Under the pieces are notes generated by a model. The model saw nothing but the letters and a program-made list of their open reading frames with translations, had not been told where the DNA came from and ran no database searches. From Bacteroidota bacterium (GTDB taxonomy: Bacteria > Bacteroidota > Bacteroidia > Bacteroidales > F082), in NCBI GenBank assembly GCA_018816765.1, contig JAHIUX010000008.1:1-49963 (forward strand): a DNA stretch of 49,963 bases. Reading direction: 5' to 3'. A program made the position numbers and the translations under genes. Positions 8,596 through 17,616 of the stretch are shown piece by piece (positions within the stretch are counted from its first letter, which is position 1; each line of letters starts with the position of its first letter).

Positions 8596-10386
8596 ATGAT
8601 GAGCCTTGAACTGACCCTGCGCGATACTTTTCTGGATGCCTTTGAACAGTTGTTTTCACATAAACCTGAGCCCTCACTGATTCAGTTTCAGAAGACCCGG
8701 CCCGAATTTCCGGGAGATCTTACGGTCAATGTGTTTCCGCTGTTGAAACTGAGTGGGAAAGGTCCGGAGGAGACGGCCACACGCCTGGGGGAACACATGA
8801 TGGCCAGCACCTCCATCATTGCTGCATTTAATGTTGTTAAGGGATTCCTGAACCTGGTGGTGGCCGATTCGTTCTGGCTTTCGTTTTTTGCTGAAGCCTC
8901 AACAAACGGGCAATATGGCTGGCAGCCAACAGATGACGGGGCTGCTGTTGTGGTTGAGTTTTCATCGCCAAACACCAACAAACCGCTGCACCTGGGTCAT
9001 GTAAGAAACAACCTGCTGGGCTGGAGTGTATCCGAAATATTAAAGGCCAGCGGTAAACAAGTGATAAAGGTGAACCTGGTCAATGACCGTGGAATTCACA
9101 TCTGCAAATCGATGCTTGCCTGGCAGAAATTCGGTGAGGGAAAATTGCCCGAAGACCTGCAGATGAAAGGCGATAAACTTGTTGGAGACATGTATGTTCG
9201 TTTCGACAAGGCGCTAAAAGCAGAAGTGGAAACCCTTGTGACTGCCGGACTTGAAAAGGAACAGGCTGAACGACAGGCTGCCCTGATGACCGAAGCCCAG
9301 GAGATGTTGCTGAAATGGGAAGAAGGCGATGCCACCATCAGGTCCTTATGGGAAACAATGAATGGCTGGGTGTATCAGGGATTTGATGTTACCTACAAGC
9401 GCATGGGCATCGATTTCGATAAAATATACTACGAGTCTGAGACCTACCTCCTGGGTAAAGCGCTTGTTGCTGAAGGCCTTGAAAAAGGTGTTTTGTTTAA
9501 AAAAGCCGATGGATCAGTCTGGTGCGACTTAACCGACGACGGACTCGATGAGAAACTCCTGCTCCGCGCAGATGGAACTTCGGTTTATATGACCCAGGAC
9601 CTGGGAACAGCCCAGTTGAGGGTGTCAGATTTTGATCCTGAGAAGCTAATCTATGTCGTTGGTAATGAGCAAAATTACCATTTCGATGTATTGAAGCTCG
9701 TTTTAAAAAAACTGGGCAGGCCATGGTTTGATGCGATTGAGCACTTATCGTATGGCATGGTTGAACTGCCGCACGGGCGTATGAAATCGCGTGAGGGAAC
9801 CGTGGTAGATGCCGATGAGCTGATGGAGGAAATGGTACAGACTGCCCGTGAGCGTACCACTGAGTTAGGAAAAATTGAAGGGTTTTCAGTGGCCGAGGCA
9901 GATGCCTTGTTTGAGAAAATCGGACTGGGCGCTTTAAAGTATTTCATCCTCAAGGTTGACCCCCGCAAGACCATGGTGTTCAATCCGGAAGAATCCATCG
10001 ATTTCAATGGAAACACCGGTCCGTTTATTCAGTACACCTATGCCAGGATCAAATCCATCACCCGAAAAGCGGCTGATGCAGGACATAGTCGGGATGGATT
10101 CGGATTGCCATCTGACCTGGCTGAGAAAGAAAAGAACCTTGTCAGGCTTTTGTATGCTTATCCCGGAATCGTTGCACAGGCTGCAACCAACAGAAGTCCG
10201 GCGCTTGTTGCCAATTATGTGTACGACCTGGCCAAGGAATTCAATAAATTTTACCAGGAGATTCCTATACTAAAAGAAGCAGATGAGCAAATCAGGGCCT
10301 TCAGGATCGGCCTGAGCGGATTTACAGCACAGGTAATCCGGTCTGCTTCTTCCTTGCTGGGCATGCATGTGCCTGAGCGTATGTAG
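8596..10386 (+). CDS. argS: Arginyl-tRNA synthetase
   Basis: A class I synthetase that charges tRNA-Arg with arginine, ATP-dependent and cytoplasmic. The N-terminal additional domain (Arg_S) covers about 1-100. The HIGH motif appears as HLGH in SSPNTNKPLHLGHVRNN near residue 130. The KMSKS region is replaced by GRMKSREG near 395, as is usual for many ArgRS. A DALR anticodon-binding domain forms the last 120 residues (GPFIQYTYARIKSI). The longest frame opens at 8539, but that lies upstream of the -7 element. Tandem ATG codons at 8596/8599 are preferred, giving 596 or 595 aa, the normal length. Monocistronic. Confidence 0.95.
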   Translation: MMSLELTLRDTFLDAFEQLFSHKPEPSLIQFQKTRPEFPGDLTVNVFPLLKLSGKGPEETATRLGEHMMASTSIIAAFNVVKGFLNLVVADSFWLSFFAEASTNGQYGWQPTDDGAAVVVEFSSPNTNKPLHLGHVRNNLLGWSVSEILKASGKQVIKVNLVNDRGIHICKSMLAWQKFGEGKLPEDLQMKGDKLVGDMYVRFDKALKAEVETLVTAGLEKEQAERQAALMTEAQEMLLKWEEGDATIRSLWETMNGWVYQGFDVTYKRMGIDFDKIYYESETYLLGKALVAEGLEKGVLFKKADGSVWCDLTDDGLDEKLLLRADGTSVYMTQDLGTAQLRVSDFDPEKLIYVVGNEQNYHFDVLKLVLKKLGRPWFDAIEHLSYGMVELPHGRMKSREGTVVDADELMEEMVQTARERTTELGKIEGFSVAEADALFEKIGLGALKYFILKVDPRKTMVFNPEESIDFNGNTGPFIQYTYARIKSITRKAADAGHSRDGFGLPSDLAEKEKNLVRLLYAYPGIVAQAATNRSPALVANYVYDLAKEFNKFYQEIPILKEADEQIRAFRIGLSGFTAQVIRSASSLLGMHVPERM

Positions 10387-10536
10387 CAGATAACCAGTCA
10401 ATTGATATTCTTTCCGGGTTTTCTTCATTTGCGGCAAAAAAAAAAATATTTGTGCCGTATTTGGTTGTGTGTAAAAAATTACTGTAATTTAGACCCGTTC
10501 TAAATAAGATTATTTATCCATACAAATCAATTCGTT

Positions 10537-12453
10537 ATGAAAATTGTTTACCGCATACTACCAGCGTTTTTTATTCCGGCAGTGCTTGTGCTGTTTGCAT
10601 ACAGTACCGGCAGCCCTGGTGGTAAATCTGGCAGTCCAGGCGATGGCAATGCCAATTGCACCCAGTGCCATTCGGGTACGCCAACCGCCCAAACAGGGTG
10701 GATCACATCCAATATCCCCGGTTCGGGCTACACGCCCGGACAAACTTATCAGATCACCGCTACTGGTACGCATTCGGGCGTGGTGAAGTTCGGGTTTGAA
10801 CTCACTGCCGAAACCAGCGCTGGTGTAAAAACAGGAACATTTGCCATCACTGATGCGGCTCGCACCCAACTCACCAACAGCAACCATGCCGTGACGCATA
10901 CCGCTGCCGGAAACGTGCCCTCAGGTAACACAAACACCTGGACAATGAACTGGACTGCTCCCGCTTCCAATGTAGGACAGATTCGTTTCTATGCAGCATT
11001 CAACGCGGCAAATGGAAACGGAAACACCTCTGGCGATGTTATTTACACTTCGAACCTGTTTGTGAACGCGGCATCGCCACCAGCCCTGGTGAGTGTTTCG
11101 CCAACATCAGCCGTTCAGGGAAGCAGTCCTGTGTTGACCATCACCGGGCAAAACACCTCATGGGTAGGAACCACACCCAGTGTGCGCCTGCGCAATGTGG
11201 CAGTTCCTGCACAGATTATCACGGCAAGCTCAGTTACGGTGAACAGCAACACCGTGCTGCATGCCAATTTCACCATTTCAATTTCAGCGAGCACCGGCTT
11301 ATGGGATGTGCTTGTCGACGACCTCGTGCTCCCTTCGGCCTTTACAGTCAATGCAGCAGTGCCCGCACTTATTGCTGTTAACCCCGATTTTGCCGATCAG
11401 GGCAGCAGTCCGACACTGGCCATCAGTGGTGAAAACACCAACTGGAATGGCACCAATCCCGTTGTGCGTTTGCGCAACGTCGACACACCATCGGAAATAT
11501 TAACAGCATCCAATGTGGTGGTGAACTCAAATACACAACTGCACGCTGATTTTGCCATACCTGCGAATGCTAGTGCCGGATTGTGGGATGTACTTGTTGA
11601 TAACCTGACACTGGCATCGTCCTTCTCTGTTCTTGCACTCACCCAGGAACTTGTTTCGGTAAATCCGGCACAAGGCGACCAGGGCACGAACCCCAGCCTG
11701 ACAGTCACCGGATCCAACACCATGTGGACCGGCACTTCACCTTTGGTTCGCCTGCGCAAAACCGGTAATCCTGCTGATGTCATTACCTCTACGGCAGTGA
11801 CTGTCAACAACAACACCCAATTGGTGGCCGACTTTGCACTCGCACCAAATGCCACTGTTGGAACCTACGACCTGCTTGTTGATGACCTCGTGTTATCGGC
11901 TTCATTTACAGTGATTGAGGTGGTTCAGACATTGGTGTCAATAAGCCCCGATGTTGCAATACAAGGTGAGTCAGTCATGGTTACCATTATGGGAAGCAAC
12001 ACATTCTGGGAAGGGACTAGCCCGGCTGTCAGCCTCGTATTTAATGGCAGCCTGCCACCAACCATCGAAGCACAAAATGTTGTTGTTATGGGCAATCACC
12101 AGCTTTCGGCCCAGTTCGATATCCCGCTTGATGCACCAGTGGGCTTATGGAATGTTGTGGTGAACGACCTGCAGCTGGTTGAAGGATTTACCGTTACCCT
12201 GTTCGAAGACATCAATACATTTGCTGACAATAACCTGAACATTTACCCGAATCCGGCAACGGAAAAGTTCTGGGTAAATACGACTCAGCCTGCAGTGCTT
12301 CGGATTTTCGAAATGAAAGGCCGGCTTGTGCTTGAAACAAGGGTTGAAAATGGACACCCGGGTGTTGACGTTTCAACGTTGAACAAAGGTGTATATGTGG
12401 TCGAAATCCAAAGCAATGGTGCTCGTAAAACAGTTAAGCTGGTGGTGAAATAG
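10537..12453 (+). CDS. T9SS protein with choice-of-anchor V domain, CxxCH motif and four repeats
   Basis: A 638-residue exported protein. The signal peptide is about 1-22. Directly after it comes CTQCH (41-45), a CxxCH motif like that which attaches c-type haem, embedded in a glycine-rich stretch. Residues about 50-178 form a Reeler-like choice-of-anchor V domain (FGFELTAET, WTAPASNVGQIRFYAAFNA). Four IPT/TIG-like repeats of about 90 residues follow at about 184-273, 275-365, 370-459 and 464-554. Each has the pattern VxPxxxxQGxxPxLTxxGxN, then GLWDVLVDxL. A T9SS sorting domain closes the protein (NIYPNPATEKF, GVYVVEI, KTVKLVVK). Whether haem is actually bound is open. A weak promoter-like TAATTTAG lies at 10485-10492. 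No enzyme is recognised. Confidence 0.85.
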   Translation: MKIVYRILPAFFIPAVLVLFAYSTGSPGGKSGSPGDGNANCTQCHSGTPTAQTGWITSNIPGSGYTPGQTYQITATGTHSGVVKFGFELTAETSAGVKTGTFAITDAARTQLTNSNHAVTHTAAGNVPSGNTNTWTMNWTAPASNVGQIRFYAAFNAANGNGNTSGDVIYTSNLFVNAASPPALVSVSPTSAVQGSSPVLTITGQNTSWVGTTPSVRLRNVAVPAQIITASSVTVNSNTVLHANFTISISASTGLWDVLVDDLVLPSAFTVNAAVPALIAVNPDFADQGSSPTLAISGENTNWNGTNPVVRLRNVDTPSEILTASNVVVNSNTQLHADFAIPANASAGLWDVLVDNLTLASSFSVLALTQELVSVNPAQGDQGTNPSLTVTGSNTMWTGTSPLVRLRKTGNPADVITSTAVTVNNNTQLVADFALAPNATVGTYDLLVDDLVLSASFTVIEVVQTLVSISPDVAIQGESVMVTIMGSNTFWEGTSPAVSLVFNGSLPPTIEAQNVVVMGNHQLSAQFDIPLDAPVGLWNVVVNDLQLVEGFTVTLFEDINTFADNNLNIYPNPATEKFWVNTTQPAVLRIFEMKGRLVLETRVENGHPGVDVSTLNKGVYVVEIQSNGARKTVKLVVK

Positions 12454-12470
12454 CCCCGACAGATCAACTC

Positions 12471-12515
12471 ACAAAACCGGATTTGCAGACAATGCAGGTC
12501 CGGTTTTGTTTTTTT
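12471..12515 (+). terminator. Strong intrinsic terminator
   Basis: ACAAAACCGGA (12471-12481) pairs perfectly with TCCGGTTTTGT (12499-12509), with an inner TGCA/TGCA pairing and a T run to 12515. It ends the T9SS gene that stops at 12453. Confidence 0.9.
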
Positions 12516-12558
12516 AGAAAAACGCCTTATCTTTCGGCTGCAAATAAAACAGTATAGC

Positions 12559-12912
12559 ATGGAAAAAGTCTGTCTATCCTGTGGTGAGAAATTGATTGGC
12601 AGGTCTGATAAGAAGTTTTGTTCCGACTCGTGTCGCAACAACTATCACCACAGCCAACATGGTGCGCAAACCAATTTTATGCGCAACATCAACAACATCC
12701 TCAGACGGAACAGGGCAATTTTATCGTCGCTGAACCCTAACGGAAAAATCAGCCTGCGCAAATCGATGCTCGACAAGGCCGGGTTCAACTTCAGGTACTT
12801 TACACATACCTACACCACCAAGGAAGGAAAGGTGTATTATTTCGTTTATGACCAGGGATATGTAAAGCTCGAAGGGGATTATTTTGCCTTGGTTTGCAAC
12901 ACGGATATCTGA
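12559..12912 (+). CDS. Small protein with N-terminal zinc ribbon
   Basis: A 117-residue cytoplasmic protein. Cys5, Cys8, Cys21 and Cys25 (CLSCGEK, FCSDSC) form a short four-cysteine zinc-binding knuckle. It is followed by a basic RNNYHHSQHG stretch and a C-terminal domain that ends in hydrophobic and tyrosine-rich strands (GKVYYFVYDQGYVKL). The family is common in Bacteroidota but I know no function for it. A weak promoter-like TATCTTTC lies at 12528-12535. The gene converges on the MBL hydrolase with two bases between stop codons. Confidence 0.8.
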   Translation: MEKVCLSCGEKLIGRSDKKFCSDSCRNNYHHSQHGAQTNFMRNINNILRRNRAILSSLNPNGKISLRKSMLDKAGFNFRYFTHTYTTKEGKVYYFVYDQGYVKLEGDYFALVCNTDI

Positions 12913-12914
12913 AA

Positions 12915-13676
12915 TCAGATTTCAATCACTTGTCCGTCGTAAGCTAAACTCACATTGGACGGGAGTTCGTTTTCAACCTCGCTTTGTTTGCCCATCAGGT
13001 GACTGATATGGGTGAGGCAGGCTTTGCGCGGTGCAAGGAGCCTGATGATTTCAAGGGCTTCATCAAGGCTGAAATGCGACAGGTGTTTTTTCTTCCGCAA
13101 GGCATTTATCACCAGCACTTCCGTCCCTTCAAGAAGTTTCATGGTTTGTTCTGGAATATCGTTGGCATCGGTAATATAACTGAAGTTGCCAATGCGAAAC
13201 CCAAACACCGGCATATGCATATGCATCACCTCGAGTGGGGTAATTTTCAGACTGCCAATTTCAAACGGATTGTTGTCAAGGTCGATCAGTTTAAACTCCG
13301 GGACGCCGGGATAAGGGTCTTCGGTGAAAGCATAGGAAAACTCCTGGCGGATGGCCTGCTGATCCCTTACTGACGCATAAATATCCATGGGTTTGCGAAA
13401 CAGGTAATTGAAGGATCGCACATCATCGAGTCCGGCAATATGGTCTTTATGACAATGGGTGATCAGGATGGCATCGAGGTGTTGCACGCCGGAGCGAAGC
13501 ATTTGCTGGCGGAAATCGGGGCCGGCATCAATAACAACCTGTGTTTTTCCAGACGCGATCAGAACAGAAGAGCGCAGGCGCTGATCGCGCGGGTCAGTAG
13601 AACGGCAGACCTCACATTGACAAGCAATTACAGGTACGCCCTGGGATGTTCCGCTTCCTAGAATCGTGATTTTCAA
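12915..13676 (-). CDS. MBL-fold metallo-hydrolase, PhnP-like
   Basis: A metallo-beta-lactamase-fold phosphodiesterase-like protein of 253 aa. Near the start is ILGSGTSQGVPVIACQCEVC, whose CxxC-type cysteines are typical of the PhnP subgroup. THCHKDHIAGLDD is the metal-binding HxHxDH motif. HMPVFGFRIG, YITDANDI and a late LTHISH supply further ligands. PhnP enzymes cleave cyclic phosphate esters, but the substrate here is unknown. The reading frame can be extended to a TTG at 13835, but that region has no ATG and contains both the -7 element of this gene and that of the divergent gene. The TTG at 13676 (LKITILG) matches where relatives start. Confidence 0.85.
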   Translation of the reverse strand: MKITILGSGTSQGVPVIACQCEVCRSTDPRDQRLRSSVLIASGKTQVVIDAGPDFRQQMLRSGVQHLDAILITHCHKDHIAGLDDVRSFNYLFRKPMDIYASVRDQQAIRQEFSYAFTEDPYPGVPEFKLIDLDNNPFEIGSLKITPLEVMHMHMPVFGFRIGNFSYITDANDIPEQTMKLLEGTEVLVINALRKKKHLSHFSLDEALEIIRLLAPRKACLTHISHLMGKQSEVENELPSNVSLAYDGQVIEI

Positions 13677-13711
13677 GGGTGAGACTTTGGCTTTGAATGG
13701 CTTATAATCGC

Positions 13712-13719
13712 CAAAGATA
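13712..13719 (-). promoter_or_regulatory. Promoter -7 element for the MBL hydrolase
   Basis: TATCTTTG on the minus strand, about 36 bp upstream of the proposed TTG start. It supports the short form of the protein. No clear -33 TTG is seen. Confidence 0.55.
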
Positions 13720-13823
13720 ATGGTTTGAAATGAAACTGAAAAAATACTGGTCAATACACCCAATAATCCGGCAATCGCGATAAAACAAATTGCCTGAATT
13801 TTACTTCCCGTCGATTTTTCAAC

Positions 13824-13831
13824 TAATTTTG
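13824..13831 (+). promoter_or_regulatory. Promoter -7 element for the DUF6913-dapA operon
   Basis: TAATTTTG matches TAnnTTTG and lies 43 bp upstream of the ATG at 13874. The upstream part of the open frame (from 13790) is therefore unlikely to be translated. Confidence 0.6.
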
Positions 13832-13873
13832 GCAACGTATAAACGAATCCATCTGCGAAGGCGTTTACCTCAC

Positions 13874-14401
13874 ATGAAAAAACACATTTTAACCTGGCTG
13901 ATCAAAAAGGGCCAGCTGCAGAAAAGGCAAGCTGAGCTGAATACCATCGAAGAAGCGGCATCATTGTGCATTGTTGTCAGTCTCGGGACTTCGGAGTCTT
14001 TGGACCGTTTCCTGAAATTTGCCCGTCAGGCAATGGTCATCAATAAAAATGTTCAATTTGTTGTATACCTGAAACATAAAAAAATTCAATGGGTTTCAGA
14101 AGAAATTCCGGCCATCCTGATTAAGCCGAAAGACATCAGTTTCTGGGGAAAGCTGAAAGCCGAAATCACAAACATTCTGCCTGCACAGCCACAAGCGGTA
14201 TTGATTAATATCGATGCTACAGGAAGCCTTGTTTGTCACTACCTGGTGCACCTGATTCCCGCAAACTTCCGGATCGGCATCGATGAAAAGTCGGTGCAGC
14301 AGCCGGTGTACGACCTCAGGCTTCGTTCTGATAATCAGGATGATTACGTCAGAGTATTTGAAGAAATTGTGAATTACCTCAGATCACTAAAAGGAAAGTA
14401 A
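13874..14401 (+). CDS. DUF6913 family protein
   Basis: A 175-residue soluble protein that opens MKKHILTWLIKKGQLQKRQA and resembles the DUF6913 family found beside dapA in Bacteroidales. It has an alternating alpha/beta pattern (CIVVSLGTSESLDRF, NVQFVVYLKHK, AVLINIDATGSLVCHYL) and ends EIVNYLRSLKGK. No catalytic motif is recognised. The stop codon is followed after one base by the dapA ATG, so the two are co-transcribed and probably coupled. The start at 13874 is chosen because the longer frame begins upstream of the promoter. Confidence 0.75.
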   Translation: MKKHILTWLIKKGQLQKRQAELNTIEEAASLCIVVSLGTSESLDRFLKFARQAMVINKNVQFVVYLKHKKIQWVSEEIPAILIKPKDISFWGKLKAEITNILPAQPQAVLINIDATGSLVCHYLVHLIPANFRIGIDEKSVQQPVYDLRLRSDNQDDYVRVFEEIVNYLRSLKGK

Positions 14402-14402
14402 T

Positions 14403-15290
14403 ATGCAGCATTCATGGCATGGTACGGGCGTTGCCCTCATCACCCCATTCAAAAAAGATTTGTCAATTGATTTTATTGCCCTTGGCAATGTGGTTGAACA
14501 TATTGTTTCAAATGGTCTTGAGTACCTTGTTGCCCTTGGAACAACATCGGAGGCGGCAACATTGAACGAGCAGGAGCGGGAAGCTGTTGTCAGGGAAATT
14601 CTTCGTGCCAACGCCGGCAGGGTACCGGTAGTACTCGGAATGGGCGGAAACAATACGCACTTATTGCTGCAACAGATCAAGCACCAGGATTTTACAGGTA
14701 TTTCGGCCATTTTATCGGTGGTTCCCTATTATAACAAGCCGCAACAGGCCGGATTAGTTGCACATTTTGAAGCAGTTGCTGATGCCAGCCCGGTGCCGGT
14801 GATCCTGTACAATGTGCCCAGCCGGACAAGCACCAATATGAAGGCTGAAACAGTGCTCAGGCTTGCGGCTCACAAAAATATTGTTGCGGTAAAGGAAGCA
14901 AGCGGCGACCTGATGCAGATCATGCAGATCATCAAAAACAAACCTGCCGGATTTGAGGTGATATCGGGCGACGACGCATTGACTTTTCCCATGCTTGCAG
15001 TAGGGGCGAAAGGGGTGATTTCTGTTGTGGCCAATGCCTTTCCGAAGGAGTTTGGCGATTTGGTCAGGCATCAGCTTGCAGGTCAGGGTGTCTCTGCCTT
15101 TGATTTGCACTACCGCCTGCTCGACTTTATCAACCTGTTATTCGCTGACGGAAGTCCGGCCGGAATCAAATGCGCCCTGCATCATATGGGCTTGTGTGGC
15201 GATACCCTTAGGTTGCCGCTGGTAAATGTAAACCATTCGATTGAAGCTTCAATCAAAGCAGCTGTTGATCAAATCACTCAATTAAAATAA
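14403..15290 (+). CDS. dapA: 4-hydroxy-tetrahydrodipicolinate synthase
   Basis: Condenses pyruvate with aspartate semialdehyde in the diaminopimelate/lysine pathway. The 295-residue TIM barrel is complete. The Schiff-base lysine is Lys164 in VAVKEASG, the catalytic tyrosine Tyr136 in LYNVPSRT, and the substrate-loop threonines are Thr47-Thr48 in LGTTSEA. VPYYNKP is the family signature loop. It is the second gene of a unit with the DUF6913 gene (1-bp gap). The M14 peptidase gene begins 10 bp downstream and may be read through. Confidence 0.96.
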   Translation: MQHSWHGTGVALITPFKKDLSIDFIALGNVVEHIVSNGLEYLVALGTTSEAATLNEQEREAVVREILRANAGRVPVVLGMGGNNTHLLLQQIKHQDFTGISAILSVVPYYNKPQQAGLVAHFEAVADASPVPVILYNVPSRTSTNMKAETVLRLAAHKNIVAVKEASGDLMQIMQIIKNKPAGFEVISGDDALTFPMLAVGAKGVISVVANAFPKEFGDLVRHQLAGQGVSAFDLHYRLLDFINLLFADGSPAGIKCALHHMGLCGDTLRLPLVNVNHSIEASIKAAVDQITQLK

Positions 15291-15300
15291 GCCTAGGTAT

Positions 15301-17613
15301 ATGAAAAAAGTGTTATTCATCATGGTGCTGTTTGGTGTTCTCACATTGCAGGCCCAACAAAATCAAAACCCTGCCGAAGTCTTCAAGTCACGGCCCGAAA
15401 TATATTTTTCGCTTCAGATTGATGATACCAAGCAACTGCACGGGCTTAATAAAATGATGTATGTTGACCGCTTTGAAGATGGCATTGTCTATGCTTACGC
15501 CAATCAGCGACAATATGAAAAAATCAGGGAAGCAGGATTAAACATCCAGCTGCTGACAACACCATCGATGACCGGAGAGTATCCCTTAATGAAAGGACCT
15601 GATGAAATGAAGGGTGTCAATGACTGGGATTTCTACCCAACCTACGAGGCCTATGTGGCTCAGATGAATGCCTTTGCAACAAATTATCCGGATTTGTGCA
15701 GCCTGCACACCATAGTAAACCTGTCGAGTGGCAGGCAGTTACTGGCCATCCACATTAATCCCGATCCGGATGCAGGCGGAAAGCCAGGGTTTTTATATAC
15801 CTCTTCCATTCATGGCGATGAGCTCACTGGCTACATCATCAGCTTGCGATTAATCGATTATCTTCTGTCGAATTACGGCTCCGATCCAATGGTGACAAAC
15901 CTTGTCGAAAACATTGATATCTGGATAAACCCATTAGCCAATCCTGACGGGACTTATGCAGGCGGTAACTCCACTGTCTGGGGTGCTACCAGGGGCAACC
16001 ACAATGGTATTGACATGAACCGCAACTATCCTGACCCGCAGGATGGCCCACACCCTGATGGCGAGCAGTACCAGACAGAAACAACAGCCTTCATGGACTT
16101 TGCCACACAACGGAATTTTGTGATGTCGGCAAACTTTCACGGTGGCGCTGAGGTGGCCAATTACCCATGGGATACATGGGTGCGCCGGCATGCCGATGAT
16201 GAATGGTGGAACTATGTTTCGCGCGGATTTGCAGATACCATCCATGCCCATGCAGTTGCAGGATACTTTACTGACCTTGATAATGGCGTTACCAATGGCT
16301 ATGATTGGTATGAAGTCGATGGAGGCAGGCAGGATTATATGAATTATTTTCAGCAATGCCGCGAAGAAACAATGGAAATCTCAGCTATCAAAACCATAGC
16401 ACCTGCCAGTCTTCCAGCTCATTGGAATTATAACTATCGCTCATGGCTCAATTTCATGGAACAAACACTTTTCGGTTTCCGGGGCATTGTAACCGACTCA
16501 GTGACGGGATTGCCAATTGTGGCGAAGGTGCAAGTCGTTGACCATGATTTGGATAACTCATTTGTTTATTCAGCTTTGCCTGCCGGAAATTACCACAGGC
16601 CAATAAAAGCTGGAACCTACGACCTTGTTTTTTCGGCTGACGGATATTACCCAAAAACCATCACTGGTCTTGTCGCTGTCGACAGGCAATCAACAACCCG
16701 CAATGTTGCACTCGTTCCAGGCAGCATCATTGCCAACTTTGAAACCACGAACACCGGGCCTGCCAAAGGTCAAAAAATTGATTTTACCGATATGTCGTTC
16801 GGAAACAACATCGTGCAATGGCAATGGACTTTCGAAGGTGCCGAACCTTCAACATCAACGGAACAAAACCCTTCAGGAATATTGTACCCCACGGTGGGCA
16901 ATTTTGATGTCACCCTCACCATTACCAACAATGTTGGCGAACACAGCACAACTGTGAAGCCCAACTACATTACGGTTAGTCAGTATTACCTGATGCAAAA
17001 TGCCGAGTTTACCACCTGTAGCGGAACCTTTATGGATTCAGGCGGCGATCTGGGCGACTATGCTGATAACGAGGATTTTCAGGCTATTTTCTTTCCCGAA
17101 GAAAGTGGAAAATCCATTCGGTTGAATTTCACTGCATTCAATGTCGAAAGCAACCCCAGTTGCGCCTACGACTGGATGAAAATTTATGATGGCACTTCTA
17201 CCAGCGCAAGCCTTATTGGAACGTGGTGTGGCACAAATTCGCCTGGCGAGATCACGGCCACAAACGATGATGGTGCACTGACCGTTGTGTTTCATTCCGA
17301 CGAGTCGGAACGCAGGCCGGGATGGCGTGCCACTGTAAGTTGCACCACAGGTGTAGGATTACTGGAAAAGACCGCTGAAAACGTCGTGATTGGCCCAAAC
17401 CCCGTCGACAGGCAATCGGTTTTGCACATAACTGCTGAGGTCGATCCTTTGTCGATTGCGATATTTAACAACGCCGGACAGCTTGTTTATATCGATGAAA
17501 AACCAGGGAAAAGGGACTTTACCCTTCCCGTTTCCATCCTTCAAAGGGGTTCCTATGTGATCAGGGTTTCACTTCCTGGAAGTACAGTGGTGCGGAAACT
17601 GATTGTGCTGTAA
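15301..17613 (+). CDS. M14 zinc carboxypeptidase with PKD, CUB and T9SS domains
   Basis: A 770-residue secreted metallopeptidase. The signal peptide is about 1-18. The M14 catalytic domain is about 110-390: zinc ligands are His171 and Glu174 (SIHGDEL) and His280 (NFHGG). Substrate residues lie in MNRNYP (Asn240-Arg241), and the general base is probably Glu359 (ETMEIS). A carboxypeptidase-regulatory-like domain follows (FRGIVTDSVTGLPI), then a PKD domain (IVQWQWTFEGAEPSTS). A CUB-like domain comes next (TCSGTFMDSGGDLGDYADNE to GWRATVSC). The C-terminus is a T9SS sorting domain (IGPNPVDRQ, SYVIRVSL). It should trim peptides outside the cell. It lies 10 bp after dapA and converges on 17617. Confidence 0.9.
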   Translation: MKKVLFIMVLFGVLTLQAQQNQNPAEVFKSRPEIYFSLQIDDTKQLHGLNKMMYVDRFEDGIVYAYANQRQYEKIREAGLNIQLLTTPSMTGEYPLMKGPDEMKGVNDWDFYPTYEAYVAQMNAFATNYPDLCSLHTIVNLSSGRQLLAIHINPDPDAGGKPGFLYTSSIHGDELTGYIISLRLIDYLLSNYGSDPMVTNLVENIDIWINPLANPDGTYAGGNSTVWGATRGNHNGIDMNRNYPDPQDGPHPDGEQYQTETTAFMDFATQRNFVMSANFHGGAEVANYPWDTWVRRHADDEWWNYVSRGFADTIHAHAVAGYFTDLDNGVTNGYDWYEVDGGRQDYMNYFQQCREETMEISAIKTIAPASLPAHWNYNYRSWLNFMEQTLFGFRGIVTDSVTGLPIVAKVQVVDHDLDNSFVYSALPAGNYHRPIKAGTYDLVFSADGYYPKTITGLVAVDRQSTTRNVALVPGSIIANFETTNTGPAKGQKIDFTDMSFGNNIVQWQWTFEGAEPSTSTEQNPSGILYPTVGNFDVTLTITNNVGEHSTTVKPNYITVSQYYLMQNAEFTTCSGTFMDSGGDLGDYADNEDFQAIFFPEESGKSIRLNFTAFNVESNPSCAYDWMKIYDGTSTSASLIGTWCGTNSPGEITATNDDGALTVVFHSDESERRPGWRATVSCTTGVGLLEKTAENVVIGPNPVDRQSVLHITAEVDPLSIAIFNNAGQLVYIDEKPGKRDFTLPVSILQRGSYVIRVSLPGSTVVRKLIVL

Positions 17614-17616
17614 GGC

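Noticed and set aside
10433-10462. Hairpin with A-rich loop after argS as a terminator
   Set aside because: Only a 5-bp CGGCA/TGCCG stem with a long A/T loop and no following T run; not convincing.
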